Positions 1-9,129 are shown, numbered from the stretch's first letter. The stretch is 64,000 nt of DNA from Ruminococcus sp. (GCA_029055625.1 JAIDCY010000010.1:30976-94975), one strand, 5' to 3'. Program-made: numbers and translations. Notes: a model not told the origin generated them from the letters alone.

Positions 1-2
1 AC

Positions 3-1802
3 GCATGGAAAAAGGCTTATTCTGATTTCCTTAAAGAACAACACGCTAAAGATAATAATATGCGTTTTGCAGTAGCTTATGTTGATGATAATGATATGCC
101 GGAACTGTTATTAGCAAACGGCTCGCACCGTACTGCTTCTGGTGGCGTATATACATACTATAATGGCGATGTGGTTCAGGTAGATGGTCTCACAAGTGGC
201 GGAACAGTTCAATATTATGAAAGAAAAAATGTTATTGTTTCCAGCTGGTATGGTTTAAACGGAACAAATATATCGTTTGCCTATATAAAAGACGGTAAAC
301 GTGAAAGAATAGCATCTTTTTCTGACACTGATTCTGAAACAGGACAGACAGTTTACAAGGTAATTTATACAGTAAACGGTGAGGAAGTAACGGAAGAATT
401 AACCAAAGAACAATATGACACTAAATTACAAGAATATGAAACTGAATTTGGCAAATTCACATCTATTAATTATGCTGATATGTACGAGATAACCGATTTT
501 AACATTGAAGAGCAGATAGGCATTGTTGAAGATAGTACAGGCACTGTAACAACTACTACAATCACATCCACCACTACCACAACAACTACAACGGAAACCA
601 CTACAGAAACAACTACGGAAACTACTACGGAAACTACTACCGCTACAACGGTTTATAAATCTCCTCTTACATACAGATGGTATATTTCACCTTCAGTTCA
701 GGCGGAAGATATAAATGTAGTAAATTCGTTCATGTATGGTATTCCATACGTTGACCCTGATGATGACAAGAGTTATGAAGCCTATGATGATTACGTATAC
801 AGATACGGTCAGTTTATCAATAACGGCTACAGTATCATAAAAAACGGTGATTATTACGGTATAATAGACATGAACGGAAACCTTGTTGTAAGACAGGAAT
901 TTGTTTCTGTTCAGGGTTCAATAAACGACCATTTAAGATTAATGGATGAATATAATCAGTATTATTATTTCTGTTGCGAGACAGGCAGATTCTTCAAGGA
1001 TGAAAGCAAGTACTGCGACTGGTGCGATAAGCCTTTATCGGCGGATATATGCACAAGTTACTACTGTTACGACCCCGCCAGAGATTTATTGGCGTATGTA
1101 GATGCGATGCCATACGGTAACGAGGAAACGGTAAGTCTGAAGACACAGAACGGAAGTCAGCATACGGTGGATTTTCCGGAGAATAAAACAATACCGGTAA
1201 GAAGAGCATGGATACGGTCTGAAGATGAAGTAATCCTTAGCGACAACTATGGCATAATGCGTAACGGACAAATGATAGTTGATTTTGGATACGATAACGC
1301 ACTGTCATTAAAGGACGGCGTAACCGCACTTGAAAGAAACGGACACTGGTATTATTACGACGAAAACGGCAACCGGATAATATATGATTACTGTGACCCC
1401 TCGTACACAATGAGTATAAATAATGCAGAAGTGCCGTATCTTCCAACAGATGACCTCATAGCGTTCAACACTATATACGGTGGCGGATATTACTTCACAA
1501 ATGGTAATGTTGCCGTTGACGTTGGAGAGTTCGCAGAAGTACGCCCTGCAAGTAACGGTCTGGCGTGGGTAAAAGACCACACAACAGGATTATGGGGAGT
1601 TATTCAGTTTTATGAAATAATAAACAGAAATCCGGATGATGACGGCGATGATGACTATGAATATATTGCATATAACGGCAGTCTGACGTATGGCAACGGT
1701 AAAGGTGCACCGAATACCGGCGATGATTTCGGAAATGTTTTCGCAATACTTGCTATAGCAACCGGTGCAATGGTTGCAACAAGAAAGCGTAATGAAAAAT
1801 AA
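3..1802 (+). CDS. Cell-wall-anchored WG-repeat-like protein, 5' end missing
   Basis: The reading frame is open from base 3, so the gene begins before the window; the ATG at 60 is internal. From that ATG, residues about 165-200 form a Thr/Glu-rich linker of TTTTETTTE-type repeats, typical of an extracellular spacer. Downstream are degenerate WG (KWG)-type units such as NGDYYGIIDMNG, NGHWYYYDENGN and TTGLWGVIQF. The C-terminus has APNTGDD, a hydrophobic segment and a basic RKRNEK tail, which is the layout of a sortase sorting signal with a variant PNTG motif. I infer a surface protein displayed on peptidoglycan. Its ligand is unknown. A rho-independent terminator follows directly. Confidence 0.75.
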   Translation, partial: AWKKAYSDFLKEQHAKDNNMRFAVAYVDDNDMPELLLANGSHRTASGGVYTYYNGDVVQVDGLTSGGTVQYYERKNVIVSSWYGLNGTNISFAYIKDGKRERIASFSDTDSETGQTVYKVIYTVNGEEVTEELTKEQYDTKLQEYETEFGKFTSINYADMYEITDFNIEEQIGIVEDSTGTVTTTTITSTTTTTTTTETTTETTTETTTETTTATTVYKSPLTYRWYISPSVQAEDINVVNSFMYGIPYVDPDDDKSYEAYDDYVYRYGQFINNGYSIIKNGDYYGIIDMNGNLVVRQEFVSVQGSINDHLRLMDEYNQYYYFCCETGRFFKDESKYCDWCDKPLSADICTSYYCYDPARDLLAYVDAMPYGNEETVSLKTQNGSQHTVDFPENKTIPVRRAWIRSEDEVILSDNYGIMRNGQMIVDFGYDNALSLKDGVTALERNGHWYYYDENGNRIIYDYCDPSYTMSINNAEVPYLPTDDLIAFNTIYGGGYYFTNGNVAVDVGEFAEVRPASNGLAWVKDHTTGLWGVIQFYEIINRNPDDDGDDDYEYIAYNGSLTYGNGKGAPNTGDDFGNVFAILAIATGAMVATRKRNEK

Positions 1803-1810
1803 TATGTATA

Positions 1811-1843
1811 AAAAACAGGACTTTTCGGAGTTCTGTTTTTTTT
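1811..1843 (+). terminator. Rho-independent terminator after the surface protein gene
   Basis: AAAAACAGGACTT and GAGTTCTGTTTTT pair with two G-T wobbles around a TTCG tetraloop, and the T-run continues. It lies 8 nt after the stop codon. Confidence 0.8.
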
Positions 1844-1869
1844 GAAATATATAAATTATCTGTTGACCC

Positions 1870-1899
1870 TTGACAAAATCCGGTAGCATGGTATATAAT
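1870..1899 (+). promoter_or_regulatory. Sigma-A promoter of the cysE operon
   Basis: TTGACA (1870-1875), an 18-bp spacer and TATAAT (1894-1899). Transcription should start near 1906, leaving an untranslated leader of about 135 nt before cysE. Confidence 0.8.
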
Positions 1900-1955
1900 A
1901 TTATAAGCCATATTTAATAAAAAAACATAGCAGTCAGAGTAATAATATTCTGTAG

Positions 1956-2024
1956 CGGAGTGAAATAGCGTCAGAAGTCTCCGGAGGGTAATTTTCTGTG
2001 TGCCTCCGGAGACCGAATTTTTTT
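1956..2024 (+). promoter_or_regulatory. cysE leader with terminator-like hairpin (possible attenuator)
   Basis: GTCTCCGGAGG (1977-1987) and CCTCCGGAGAC (2003-2013) form a perfect 11-bp stem with a 15-nt loop, followed by CGAATTTTTTT, which is a canonical intrinsic terminator placed inside the 5' leader. An upstream CGGAG (1956-1960) can pair with CTCCG (1979-1983) and would compete with the stem. This looks like attenuation or a short terminated RNA. The leader is too short for a T-box and I see no T-box sequence. The ligand or factor is unknown. Confidence 0.6.
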
Positions 2025-2041
2025 AAAAGGAGGAAAATATT

Positions 2042-2689
2042 GTGTTTGAGTATATAAAACGGGATATAAGGCTTATAAGAGAGCGTGACCCTGCTGTACA
2101 CAGTACGTTGGAGATATTGTTGACGTATCCGAGTTTAACGGCGGTAAGGAGTTACAGAATAGCACACTGGTTTTATAAAAGGAAGATGTTTACGATAGCA
2201 AGAATGATTTCTCAGAGTTCACGACGTAAGACGGGAATAGAAATACATCCCGGTGCGGAGATAGGAAAGGGACTTTTCATAGACCACGGAATGGGTGTAG
2301 TAATAGGAGAAACTGCTGTAATAGGCGATAACTGCCTGTTGTATCAGGGAGTTACGTTAGGTGGTACAGGTAAGGATAAGGGGAAGCGTCACCCCACACT
2401 CGGACATAACGTACTCGTCGGAGCAGGTGCGAAAGTATTAGGACCTTTTAAAGTGGGAAACAATGTCAAGATAGCGGCGAATGCGGTAGTACTGAACGAG
2501 ATACCGGATAATTGCACGGCGGTAGGCGTACCGGCAAGGATAGTAAAAAGAAACGGAAAGAAAATCTGTAAGGACGTTTGCAGTGAGATAGACCAGATAC
2601 ACATTCCTGACCCTGTATCGCAGGAGTTGTGCAGACTAAGTACGGAGATAGAGAAACTCAGGAAAGAAGTATCAGATATTAAAAAGTAA
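2042..2689 (+). CDS. cysE: Serine O-acetyltransferase
   Basis: Transfers acetyl from acetyl-CoA to L-serine to give O-acetylserine, the precursor for cysteine synthesis in the cytoplasm. The 215-aa protein has an N-terminal helical region followed by a left-handed beta-helix of hexapeptide repeats (about 64-165). It contains DHGMGVVIGET with the expected catalytic Asp81-His82, GVTLGGTGK, and RHPTLGHNVLVGAGA. The start is GTG, chosen because AAGGAGG (2027-2033) lies 8 nt upstream. It heads an operon with cysS, so cysteine synthesis and its charging onto tRNA are linked. The leader hairpin may control it. Confidence 0.95.
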   Translation: MFEYIKRDIRLIRERDPAVHSTLEILLTYPSLTAVRSYRIAHWFYKRKMFTIARMISQSSRRKTGIEIHPGAEIGKGLFIDHGMGVVIGETAVIGDNCLLYQGVTLGGTGKDKGKRHPTLGHNVLVGAGAKVLGPFKVGNNVKIAANAVVLNEIPDNCTAVGVPARIVKRNGKKICKDVCSEIDQIHIPDPVSQELCRLSTEIEKLRKEVSDIKK

Positions 2690-2736
2690 GTCTTTGATAT
2701 ACCGGTAATAACAAAAATATAAAGGAGTTTTTAAGA

Positions 2737-3255
2737 ATGTCTGTATATTTTAATTTCGGACTTGAATATGTACGTTTTCGTGAATATCAGATTGAAAATA
2801 TTGTAAACTATATGCAGAACGATTTGAATATGAATAAGGATGATATTTCAGTACCGCCGGAGAGGTTGACGATAAGTTACGGAGTAGCCGATAAAACCGG
2901 CAGAATAAGAGCATCTGTGCTTGAATGGAGCAGTTTTGAAAGTATGGTTTTCTTTGACGATACTACAGAATATAATAATATAGAAATAATAATATCAGTA
3001 GATACAAATTACTTCACCGCACGGGGTGTAAAGAGTCGGGAAACGGGTATGATATCAGAGATAGAGTTTCCGCACGGTTTACCGGATGACCGTTATTCAT
3101 GGGACTGGTACGAACAGTTAGCGTATCAGGCGTGCGTACTGCTGACCGATAAAAGAAAACTTACAGAATTTGCATACAGGGAACATCAGAAAGATAATAC
3201 TTTTAATCTTTTCGAGTATGAGAAGTCAAAACTTGCGGAATTTCAGAATATATAA
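2737..3255 (+). CDS. Hypothetical protein between cysE and cysS
   Basis: A 172-aa soluble protein that I do not recognise. AAAGGAG precedes the ATG. It has no signal peptide or membrane segment. The sequence is acidic and rich in aromatics, with a mixed alpha/beta look: beta-like stretches around IEIIISVDTN and an aromatic patch DDRYSWDWYEQLAYQ near residues 118-132. Its place between cysE and cysS, with gaps of about 50 and 30 nt, suggests co-transcription, but no function can be inferred. Confidence 0.7.
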   Translation: MSVYFNFGLEYVRFREYQIENIVNYMQNDLNMNKDDISVPPERLTISYGVADKTGRIRASVLEWSSFESMVFFDDTTEYNNIEIIISVDTNYFTARGVKSRETGMISEIEFPHGLPDDRYSWDWYEQLAYQACVLLTDKRKLTEFAYREHQKDNTFNLFEYEKSKLAEFQNI

Positions 3256-3285
3256 AAAATAATATGATAAAGGAGTAATAAAGAG

Positions 3286-4689
3286 ATGCAGTTATATAAT
3301 TCGCTTACACATAAGAAAGAGGAGTTTATACCGAACATACAGGGCAAGACAAGTATTTACACCTGCGGACCTACTGTATACCATTACGCACACATAGGCA
3401 ATCTGAGGACGTACATAATGGAAGATGTACTTGAAAAGTATCTGCGGTTTACAGGACTGGACGTTACAAGGGTAATGAACATAACTGACGTGGGACATCT
3501 TACGAGTGATGGCGACACCGGCGACGATAAAATGTTGAAAGGTGCGAAACGTGAACATAAAACAGTAATGGAGATAGCACAGTTTTATACGGACGCATTT
3601 TTCAGCGACTGTAAGAAACTTAATATAAAAACTCCTGATGTTGTAATACCGGCGACGTCGTATATAGAGGAGTTTATAAGGGTAATACAAGTGCTTATTG
3701 ATAAGGGTTATGCATACGAATCAGGCGGAAATATATATTTTGATACGTCGAAGCTTGAAAAGTACTATGTATTCAACGATTTCAGGGAGGAAGATTTAGC
3801 AGTCGGAGTACGTGAGGGAGTAGAAGAAGATTCAAATAAGCGGAACAAGGCGGATTTTGTACTATGGTTTACGAAGTCAAAATTTGATTCACAGGAACTG
3901 AAATGGGAAAGTCCGTTTGGTACTGGTTACCCTGGATGGCATATAGAGTGCTCGTGCATAAGTATGAAGAATTTAGGGGAGTATCTGGATATACACTGCG
4001 GAGGCATAGACAACGCATTTCCGCATCATACGAACGAAATCGCACAGAGTGAGGCATATTTAGGTCACGAGTGGTGCAAGTACTGGTTTCACGTACACCA
4101 TCTGAATACGAACAGCGGAAAAATGAGTAAATCAAAAGGTGAATTTCTTACGGTATCGCTACTGGAGGAAAAGGGATATAATCCGGTTGTATACAGATAT
4201 TTCTGTCTTCAGTCGCATTACCGGAAATCGCTTGTATTCGACTGGGATAATCTTAATAATGCGGTTACGGCGTATAATAAGATAATCGAAAAGACAGCAC
4301 TTTTTGTTAATGATAATTCCGGAGACATTGACAAATCGGAGTACGAAAGACTTATGAAAAATTTCACAGATGCCCTTGATAACGATTTGAATACGTCACT
4401 TGCGATAACGGCATTATATAACGTACTGAAAGCCGATACAAATTCCGTAACAAAAATTGAGTTAATCAAGGAATTTGATAAGGTGTTAGGTCTCGACATT
4501 ATAGAAAACGCTATGAAAACAAATCAGGGTGAGGAGATACCGGCGGAAGTACTGGAATTGGTAGAGGAAAGAAAGTCCGCCCGTAAGGAAAAGAATTTCG
4601 CACTTGCCGACGAGATACGGAATAAAATAACCGCACTCGGCTATGAAGTCCGAGAGACAAGACAAGGTGTTGAAATCAGAAAAATATGA
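3286..4689 (+). CDS. cysS: Cysteinyl-tRNA synthetase
   Basis: Charges tRNA-Cys with cysteine using ATP. The 467-aa length is normal for this class I synthetase. Visible motifs are TCGPTVY with the zinc ligand Cys27, the HIGH-type AHIGN (36-39), the zinc-site segments HIECSCIS and HCGGIDNAFPHHTNE, and KMSKS at 279-283 (GKMSKSKGEF). The C-terminal part holds the helical tRNA-binding domain (REKNFALADEIRNK-like). AAAGGAG precedes the ATG. Its stop overlaps the next start (ATGA at 4686-4689). Confidence 0.97.
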   Translation: MQLYNSLTHKKEEFIPNIQGKTSIYTCGPTVYHYAHIGNLRTYIMEDVLEKYLRFTGLDVTRVMNITDVGHLTSDGDTGDDKMLKGAKREHKTVMEIAQFYTDAFFSDCKKLNIKTPDVVIPATSYIEEFIRVIQVLIDKGYAYESGGNIYFDTSKLEKYYVFNDFREEDLAVGVREGVEEDSNKRNKADFVLWFTKSKFDSQELKWESPFGTGYPGWHIECSCISMKNLGEYLDIHCGGIDNAFPHHTNEIAQSEAYLGHEWCKYWFHVHHLNTNSGKMSKSKGEFLTVSLLEEKGYNPVVYRYFCLQSHYRKSLVFDWDNLNNAVTAYNKIIEKTALFVNDNSGDIDKSEYERLMKNFTDALDNDLNTSLAITALYNVLKADTNSVTKIELIKEFDKVLGLDIIENAMKTNQGEEIPAEVLELVEERKSARKEKNFALADEIRNKITALGYEVRETRQGVEIRKI

Positions 4690-5180
4690 ATCTTAGAAAA
4701 GCAAAACAAGAAGATATTGATATTGTTGCCGGAATTTACAAAAACGTTATAGGAGTTAACTATTCGCTTTGGACTGAAGACTATCCCACGTGTGAAAATG
4801 CCATGTGGGATTTCAGAAATGGAAATCTGTATATATTTGAGAATAACAATAAAATAATAGGTGCGTGTTCTGTTGAAACAGATAGCGTTTTTGAAAATAA
4901 TGACTTCTGGAAAATAAATGACGGTACACAGTGTGAAATTTCAAGAATAGTTATTGCACCTGAATATCAGGGAAACGGTTATGCAAAAATAATGTTGAAA
5001 AAACTTATTGAAAAACTTGTTGAAAAGGGCTGTAAATCCGTGCATTTATTTGTAGTGAAAAGCAATATTCCGGCTTTGAAGACATATAAAAGTCTGAAAT
5101 TTGATTTTGCCGGAGAGTGCAGTATGTTCGGACATGGATATTTTGCTATGGAGTACATTGCAGACAGGAAAGAGGGATAA
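4686..5180 (+). CDS. GNAT-family N-acetyltransferase
   Basis: A 164-aa protein with the GNAT fold: a beta-strand reading IIGACSVETD, then ISRIVIAPEYQGNGYAKIMLKKLIEK, which contains the acetyl-CoA pyrophosphate-binding Q/RxxGxG/A loop (QGNGYA), and a C-terminal VHLFVVKSNIPALKTYKSLKF strand-helix. The substrate cannot be predicted. Translation is probably coupled to cysS by the 4-nt ATGA overlap. The gene looks more AT-rich, with fewer CCGG-containing codons than its neighbours, so later acquisition is possible but unproven. Confidence 0.85.
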   Translation: MNLRKAKQEDIDIVAGIYKNVIGVNYSLWTEDYPTCENAMWDFRNGNLYIFENNNKIIGACSVETDSVFENNDFWKINDGTQCEISRIVIAPEYQGNGYAKIMLKKLIEKLVEKGCKSVHLFVVKSNIPALKTYKSLKFDFAGECSMFGHGYFAMEYIADRKEG

Positions 5181-5181
5181 A

Positions 5182-5967
5182 ATGGCAAGAATATATCCGC
5201 TTTTCAGTTCCAGTAAAGGAAATTCCTACTTTATCGGGACTGAAAAGTGTGGAATACTTATAGATTGTGGAGTAAGTTTCCGACGACTTTCGACAGCACT
5301 TACTGCAAACAGGATACCAATAAAGGCGATACAGGGAGTATTCATAACTCACGAACACGGTGACCACGTAGCAGGTTTAAAAGTGCTTACCAATCAGACA
5401 GGCGTTACAGTATACGGTACGAAAAAAACTCTCCGGAAGTTATGCGACGAGGATAAAATTTCCCCGAAGTCGAAAGTAATAGATATGAAAAAAAATATAG
5501 CCTGCGGAGATATGGAAGTAAAAGCGTTCAGGGTATCGCACGATGCAGTAGAACCATGTGGTTACAGGGTACATACGGCGGACGGTAAATACTGTGCGGT
5601 ATGTACGGATACAGGGGTAATAACTCCGGAGACGGAAAAGGCATTAAAAGGTTGTAAAATGGTAGTCCTGGAATCGAATTACGACGAGGAGATGTTAAGA
5701 CAGGGAAACTATCCGTTTTATCTGAAACAGCGTATACTTTCGGAAACCGGTCACTTGTCTAATAATGCCTGCTCCGAACAGATAGGGAAACTGATTGAAA
5801 AAGGTACGACGCATATAGTTCTTGGACATCTCAGTCAGGAAAACAATACACCACAGACCGCATTTGCGACGGCACGGAAATATCTTGATAAAAAATATAA
5901 ATTCAGTAAAGATTACATAATGGGAGTAGCACCTGTCGAGACGAACGGAGGAGCGGTTATTTTTTGA
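5182..5967 (+). CDS. yycJ: YycJ/WalJ-type metallo-beta-lactamase-fold hydrolase
   Basis: A 261-aa MBL-fold protein. The start at 5182 (MARIYPLFSSSKGNS) is preferred over the upstream ATG at 5101, which would run back into the GNAT gene. Metal ligands are visible in THEHGDH (His57, His59, Asp61, His62), with further MBL elements in FRVSHDAVEP, AVCTDTG and LGHLSQENN. The family has been linked to cell-wall/DNA processing beside WalKR in Bacillus and is often next to rlmH, as here. The exact substrate is unknown. It overlaps rlmH by 4 nt (TTGA). Confidence 0.88.
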   Translation: MARIYPLFSSSKGNSYFIGTEKCGILIDCGVSFRRLSTALTANRIPIKAIQGVFITHEHGDHVAGLKVLTNQTGVTVYGTKKTLRKLCDEDKISPKSKVIDMKKNIACGDMEVKAFRVSHDAVEPCGYRVHTADGKYCAVCTDTGVITPETEKALKGCKMVVLESNYDEEMLRQGNYPFYLKQRILSETGHLSNNACSEQIGKLIEKGTTHIVLGHLSQENNTPQTAFATARKYLDKKYKFSKDYIMGVAPVETNGGAVIF

Positions 5968-6440
5968 TTACAATAAATCTGATAGTGATAGGAAAACTGA
6001 AAGAGGAGTACTTAAGGAAAGCGTGTGGGGAATACGTGAAAAGACTGTCACGTTACTGTAATTTTGAGATACACGAGCTTGACGAGTACAGATTAAGTGA
6101 AAAGCCGTCGGAGAAGGAAATAGATACGGCATTGAATAAAGAGGCGGTACAGATAAAGAAGCATCTGAAAGGTATGATAATACCGCTATGTATAGAGGGA
6201 AAACAGTTGACGAGTGTTAAATTTTCTGAAAAAATAGCATCTGCCGGAGTAGACGGATACAGTGCGGTGACGTTCATAATCGGGAGTTCGTACGGAATAT
6301 CGCCGGAAATAAAGTCTATGGGAAATTTAAAACTTTCCATGTCAGAAATGACTTTTCCGCACCAGTTGGCGAGGGTCATGTTACTGGAGCAGGTTTACAG
6401 AGCGTTTCAGATTGCGGAGGGCGGAAAATATCATAAATAA
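5964..6440 (+). CDS. rlmH: 23S rRNA pseudouridine-1915 N3-methyltransferase
   Basis: RlmH is a SPOUT-fold enzyme that methylates pseudouridine 1915 of 23S rRNA in helix 69. The 158-aa length is typical. Characteristic pieces are the N-terminal INLIVIGKLKEEYL, the SAM knot region FIIGSSYGISPEI, and the C-terminus LARVMLLEQVYRAFQIAEGG ending KYHK. The start is TTG, supported by GGAGGAG about 10 nt upstream and by alignment of the first residues. It overlaps the yycJ stop codon. Confidence 0.95.
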   Translation: MITINLIVIGKLKEEYLRKACGEYVKRLSRYCNFEIHELDEYRLSEKPSEKEIDTALNKEAVQIKKHLKGMIIPLCIEGKQLTSVKFSEKIASAGVDGYSAVTFIIGSSYGISPEIKSMGNLKLSMSEMTFPHQLARVMLLEQVYRAFQIAEGGKYHK

Positions 6441-6479
6441 GGAATACTTAATCAATAAGATACGAGAGGAGGAAAATAT

Positions 6480-7634
6480 ATGAATGAAGAATACTACAGG
6501 GCGGAAATAACGTTACTGAACAATGAAATATACAGACTTAACAGAAAGATTGCGGAAGAACATAAAAACAATATACCTGACAAAATGAATCCGTTTGACA
6601 ATCCGACAGAATATCCTGATTTCAGCGGTGACTATTCCGATATAATGCCGGAACTTGATGCCCCTGAATGTAAGATACCGCTTGAACCCGAACTTGCTGA
6701 ACGTCAGAAAATACGACGGTTTTATTCAGTCGGGGGGTGGTGTTTACTCGGACAGTTTTTTATGAGTAATCTTCTTACATACGCCATAGTATATATAATA
6801 CGTATGATAATAGGTTCAATGAACGGCGGTACGGATTCGGAAATAATATTTACATATATAGAAAATTCTTCAATATTTGCCGGTATAACAATGTTAGCGT
6901 TTATCATATCGAACGTAGGATTTGCATTTATGGGAATGAAAATGGCACATATACCGAAAAATCAGCTGATACGGACAAGAAATTTCAGTTTCGGGAAAGC
7001 GGTACAGTATTGTATGATAGCATTTTTTCTGTGGGAACTGTCTGCGGTAATAGCGTGGGGGATAGATGATATTTTCGTACATTACGGCTATACTACCGAC
7101 ATAATGGATACTGACGGAATAGGGGTAACGGGTACGGGCTTTGCGATAATGACGGTTTATACGTGTATAATCGCACCGATTACGGAAGAAATATTTTTCC
7201 GGGGAATGTTGTTAAGGACTTTTTCACGTACAAATCAGCGATTTGCGATATTTGCGACAGCGTTTTTTTTCGGAATATCGCATCATAACATACCACAGTT
7301 TACACTTGCGTTCATAATGGGAATATTTCTTGCACACATAACACTGAAACATAATTCCATACTTCCGGCGGTAATCGTGCATATTTTTGTCAATACAGTA
7401 TCTACACTGATTCCGTACATCGAGGAGCTGGCAGGATATATATACACGTCAATGCTTGTACTCGTAATAGCTCTGACAGGTTTTTTTATTTTGTATGTTT
7501 TCCGGGAGACTAACAAATTACCGGCAACAACTCCGGCACAGTCCAGACGAGGTATAGCGGTGGCGAAAAGTTCGGTTATGTTCATGATAGCGGTATCTGT
7601 ACAGATAATATATACAATAATATTAATTATGTAA
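6480..7634 (+). CDS. CPBP-family intramembrane metalloprotease
   Basis: A 384-aa membrane protein. The first 80 residues are cytoplasmic and coil-like, followed by about eight hydrophobic segments. The CPBP (Rce1/Abi) signature is present: EE near residues 236-237 with Arg241 (TEEIFFRG), then FGISHHNIPQF and a distal VIVHIFVNT, together forming the Glu/His metal site. These enzymes are intramembrane endoproteases, and some bacterial members act in bacteriocin immunity or peptide maturation. GAGGAGG lies before the ATG. It is the last gene of the cysE operon and ends at a hairpin shared with the convergent dpa genes. Confidence 0.88.
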   Translation: MNEEYYRAEITLLNNEIYRLNRKIAEEHKNNIPDKMNPFDNPTEYPDFSGDYSDIMPELDAPECKIPLEPELAERQKIRRFYSVGGWCLLGQFFMSNLLTYAIVYIIRMIIGSMNGGTDSEIIFTYIENSSIFAGITMLAFIISNVGFAFMGMKMAHIPKNQLIRTRNFSFGKAVQYCMIAFFLWELSAVIAWGIDDIFVHYGYTTDIMDTDGIGVTGTGFAIMTVYTCIIAPITEEIFFRGMLLRTFSRTNQRFAIFATAFFFGISHHNIPQFTLAFIMGIFLAHITLKHNSILPAVIVHIFVNTVSTLIPYIEELAGYIYTSMLVLVIALTGFFILYVFRETNKLPATTPAQSRRGIAVAKSSVMFMIAVSVQIIYTIILIM

Positions 7635-7638
7635 TATA

Positions 7639-7667
7639 AAGGCGGTCAGTAAATAATTGACCGCCTT
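7639..7667. terminator. Bidirectional terminator between CPBP gene and dpaB
   Basis: AAGGCGGTCA (7639-7648) and TGACCGCCTT (7658-7667) form a 10-bp perfect stem between convergent genes. T-runs are modest on both sides. Confidence 0.7.
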
Positions 7668-7672
7668 GTTAT

Positions 7673-8269
7673 TCAATCCGGACGGTGATATATGACAGGT
7701 CTTAACTGTACTCCATTGAGAGCGGAGGAAATAGTTTCGGGAATCATAGAGAAATCCGCTACAAGTGAGGAGGGTTTATTAGTACAGTCATCCTGTAACA
7801 TAGGGACAAAATAGTAATTTTTTCTGTTAAAGAGTTCGCCTATATTTTTTGCAGAACCGGAAAGCGAATCGTTAGAAGCAATCGCAAGGATTACCGGTTT
7901 ACCACTCCGGAGATGAGACTTTACAGCCATAGTAACGGAAGTATCCGTAATGCTGTTGGCGAGTTTTGAGGCGGTATTTGACGTACACGGTGCTACCATA
8001 AGAATATCGGTCATATTTTTCGGTCCGATAGGTTCAGCATCAGTTATCGACATTATAACGTCTTTTCTGGTAATTTCTTCCAGCTTTTTGATATTCTGTT
8101 CTGCCGTACCGAATCGGGTGGACGTACCGGAAGCATTTTCCGACATTATCGGGATTATTTCCGCACCCATATTTTTGAGTATTTCTACCTGCTCGAAACA
8201 TTTTCCGAAAGTACAGAACGAACCTGTCATAGCGAAGCCGATTTTAAGACCTCTTAAATTTTCGTACAT
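7673..8269 (-). CDS. dpaB: Dipicolinate synthase subunit B
   Basis: DpaB (SpoVFB) is the flavoprotein-like subunit of the enzyme that makes dipicolinic acid in the mother cell for the spore core. The 198-aa protein begins GLKIGFAMTGSFCTFGKC, the flavoprotein (HFCD) nucleotide-binding N-terminus. It also has DILMVAPCTSNTASKLANS, which matches the family's PCTGNT-type segment, and ends QLRPVIYHRP. It follows dpaA directly, the stop and start sharing base 8269. Its presence implies an endospore-former, or a lineage that once was. Confidence 0.93.
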   Translation of the reverse strand: MYENLRGLKIGFAMTGSFCTFGKCFEQVEILKNMGAEIIPIMSENASGTSTRFGTAEQNIKKLEEITRKDVIMSITDAEPIGPKNMTDILMVAPCTSNTASKLANSITDTSVTMAVKSHLRSGKPVILAIASNDSLSGSAKNIGELFNRKNYYFVPMLQDDCTNKPSSLVADFSMIPETISSALNGVQLRPVIYHRPD

Positions 8270-9129
8270 TATGAAAAACTCCTTTCTCTGATAATTCCGG
8301 CGATAGTTTCGGCTATGAACTCTCCGGATGTAACAGGTGCGGTCTTACCTGGTATGCCTAAAGCCCATATTACTTTTTTTCCGAGTATCGTAGCAGATTT
8401 GAAATCTATTCCGCCTGGTTTAGATGCAAGGTCAATGAATAACGTGTCATCGCTGAAACGCTTCAGTAAATCCGTATTGAAAATCATTTCAGGTACGGTA
8501 TTGAATACAAGTTTGTAATCAGTATCCATTTTATCGGTGAAAACGGGTCTTATGCCTGCCATACGTGCTTTTGCCGAACCTTTTTCATTGTGTACCGCAA
8601 CCGTTATATTACTTCCAAATCCTTTCAGAATTTCTGCTAATGATGTTCCTATCCTGCCCATACCGACTATCAGGACTTCAAGACCGTTCAGCGTTACGGG
8701 CAGTTCATTCAGGGCTATTTCAACAGCACCTTCGGCGGTAGGTATCGCATTTTTAAGGCTTAAATCTTCGCATTTCATATAGTCGATTATTTTGTTATCC
8801 GGGAAAATATCGGATAATTTTTTATCATATTTTCCGACAAATACAACTCCGTCAGGTTTAAGAAGTTTCCGGATTGTATCGGGGTTTATTTCCGTATCAC
8901 TGAACGGTGCGGAAATACTGCCGTTTTCGTCGAGAGGTGGGACGGGAAGTACTACAAAATCGTAAAAGCCGTTGGAATCGGTTACGGCTTGCTTGAGATT
9001 TGTTTTTTCAGGTATCGAACCGGCAGGAAATCCCATAACATAAGTATCGTATACCGCCGAAAGTTTTTCCGCACAATATATCTGACGCATATCGCCACCG
9101 GTGACAAGTATTCTTGTTTTATCTTTCAT
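8269..9129 (-). CDS. dpaA: Dipicolinate synthase subunit A
   Basis: DpaA (SpoVFA) is the Rossmann-fold, NADP-dependent partner that with DpaB converts the dihydrodipicolinate-pathway intermediate to dipicolinate. The start at 9129 (MKDKTRILVTGGD) is chosen because GGAG lies 6 nt upstream; the ATG at 9141 lacks a ribosome site. The N-terminal domain (TGGDMRQIYCAEKL) is the dpaA-specific Rossmann unit. A second Rossmann domain carries LIVGMGRIGTSLAEIL near residue 150. The C-terminus has KVIWALGIPGKTAPVTSGEF, a family hallmark. A sigma-K-like promoter lies upstream at 9184-9213. Confidence 0.93.
   Translation of the reverse strand: MKDKTRILVTGGDMRQIYCAEKLSAVYDTYVMGFPAGSIPEKTNLKQAVTDSNGFYDFVVLPVPPLDENGSISAPFSDTEINPDTIRKLLKPDGVVFVGKYDKKLSDIFPDNKIIDYMKCEDLSLKNAIPTAEGAVEIALNELPVTLNGLEVLIVGMGRIGTSLAEILKGFGSNITVAVHNEKGSAKARMAGIRPVFTDKMDTDYKLVFNTVPEMIFNTDLLKRFSDDTLFIDLASKPGGIDFKSATILGKKVIWALGIPGKTAPVTSGEFIAETIAGIIRERSFS

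Noticed and set aside
1906..2040. T-box riboswitch before cysE
   Set aside because: The leader is too short and no T-box sequence or specifier stem is visible; only the terminator-like hairpin remains.
7950..8291. Plus-strand ORF of 113 codons opposite dpaB
   Set aside because: Mirror of dpaB codon periodicity, no ribosome site, and dpaB on the other strand is clearly real.
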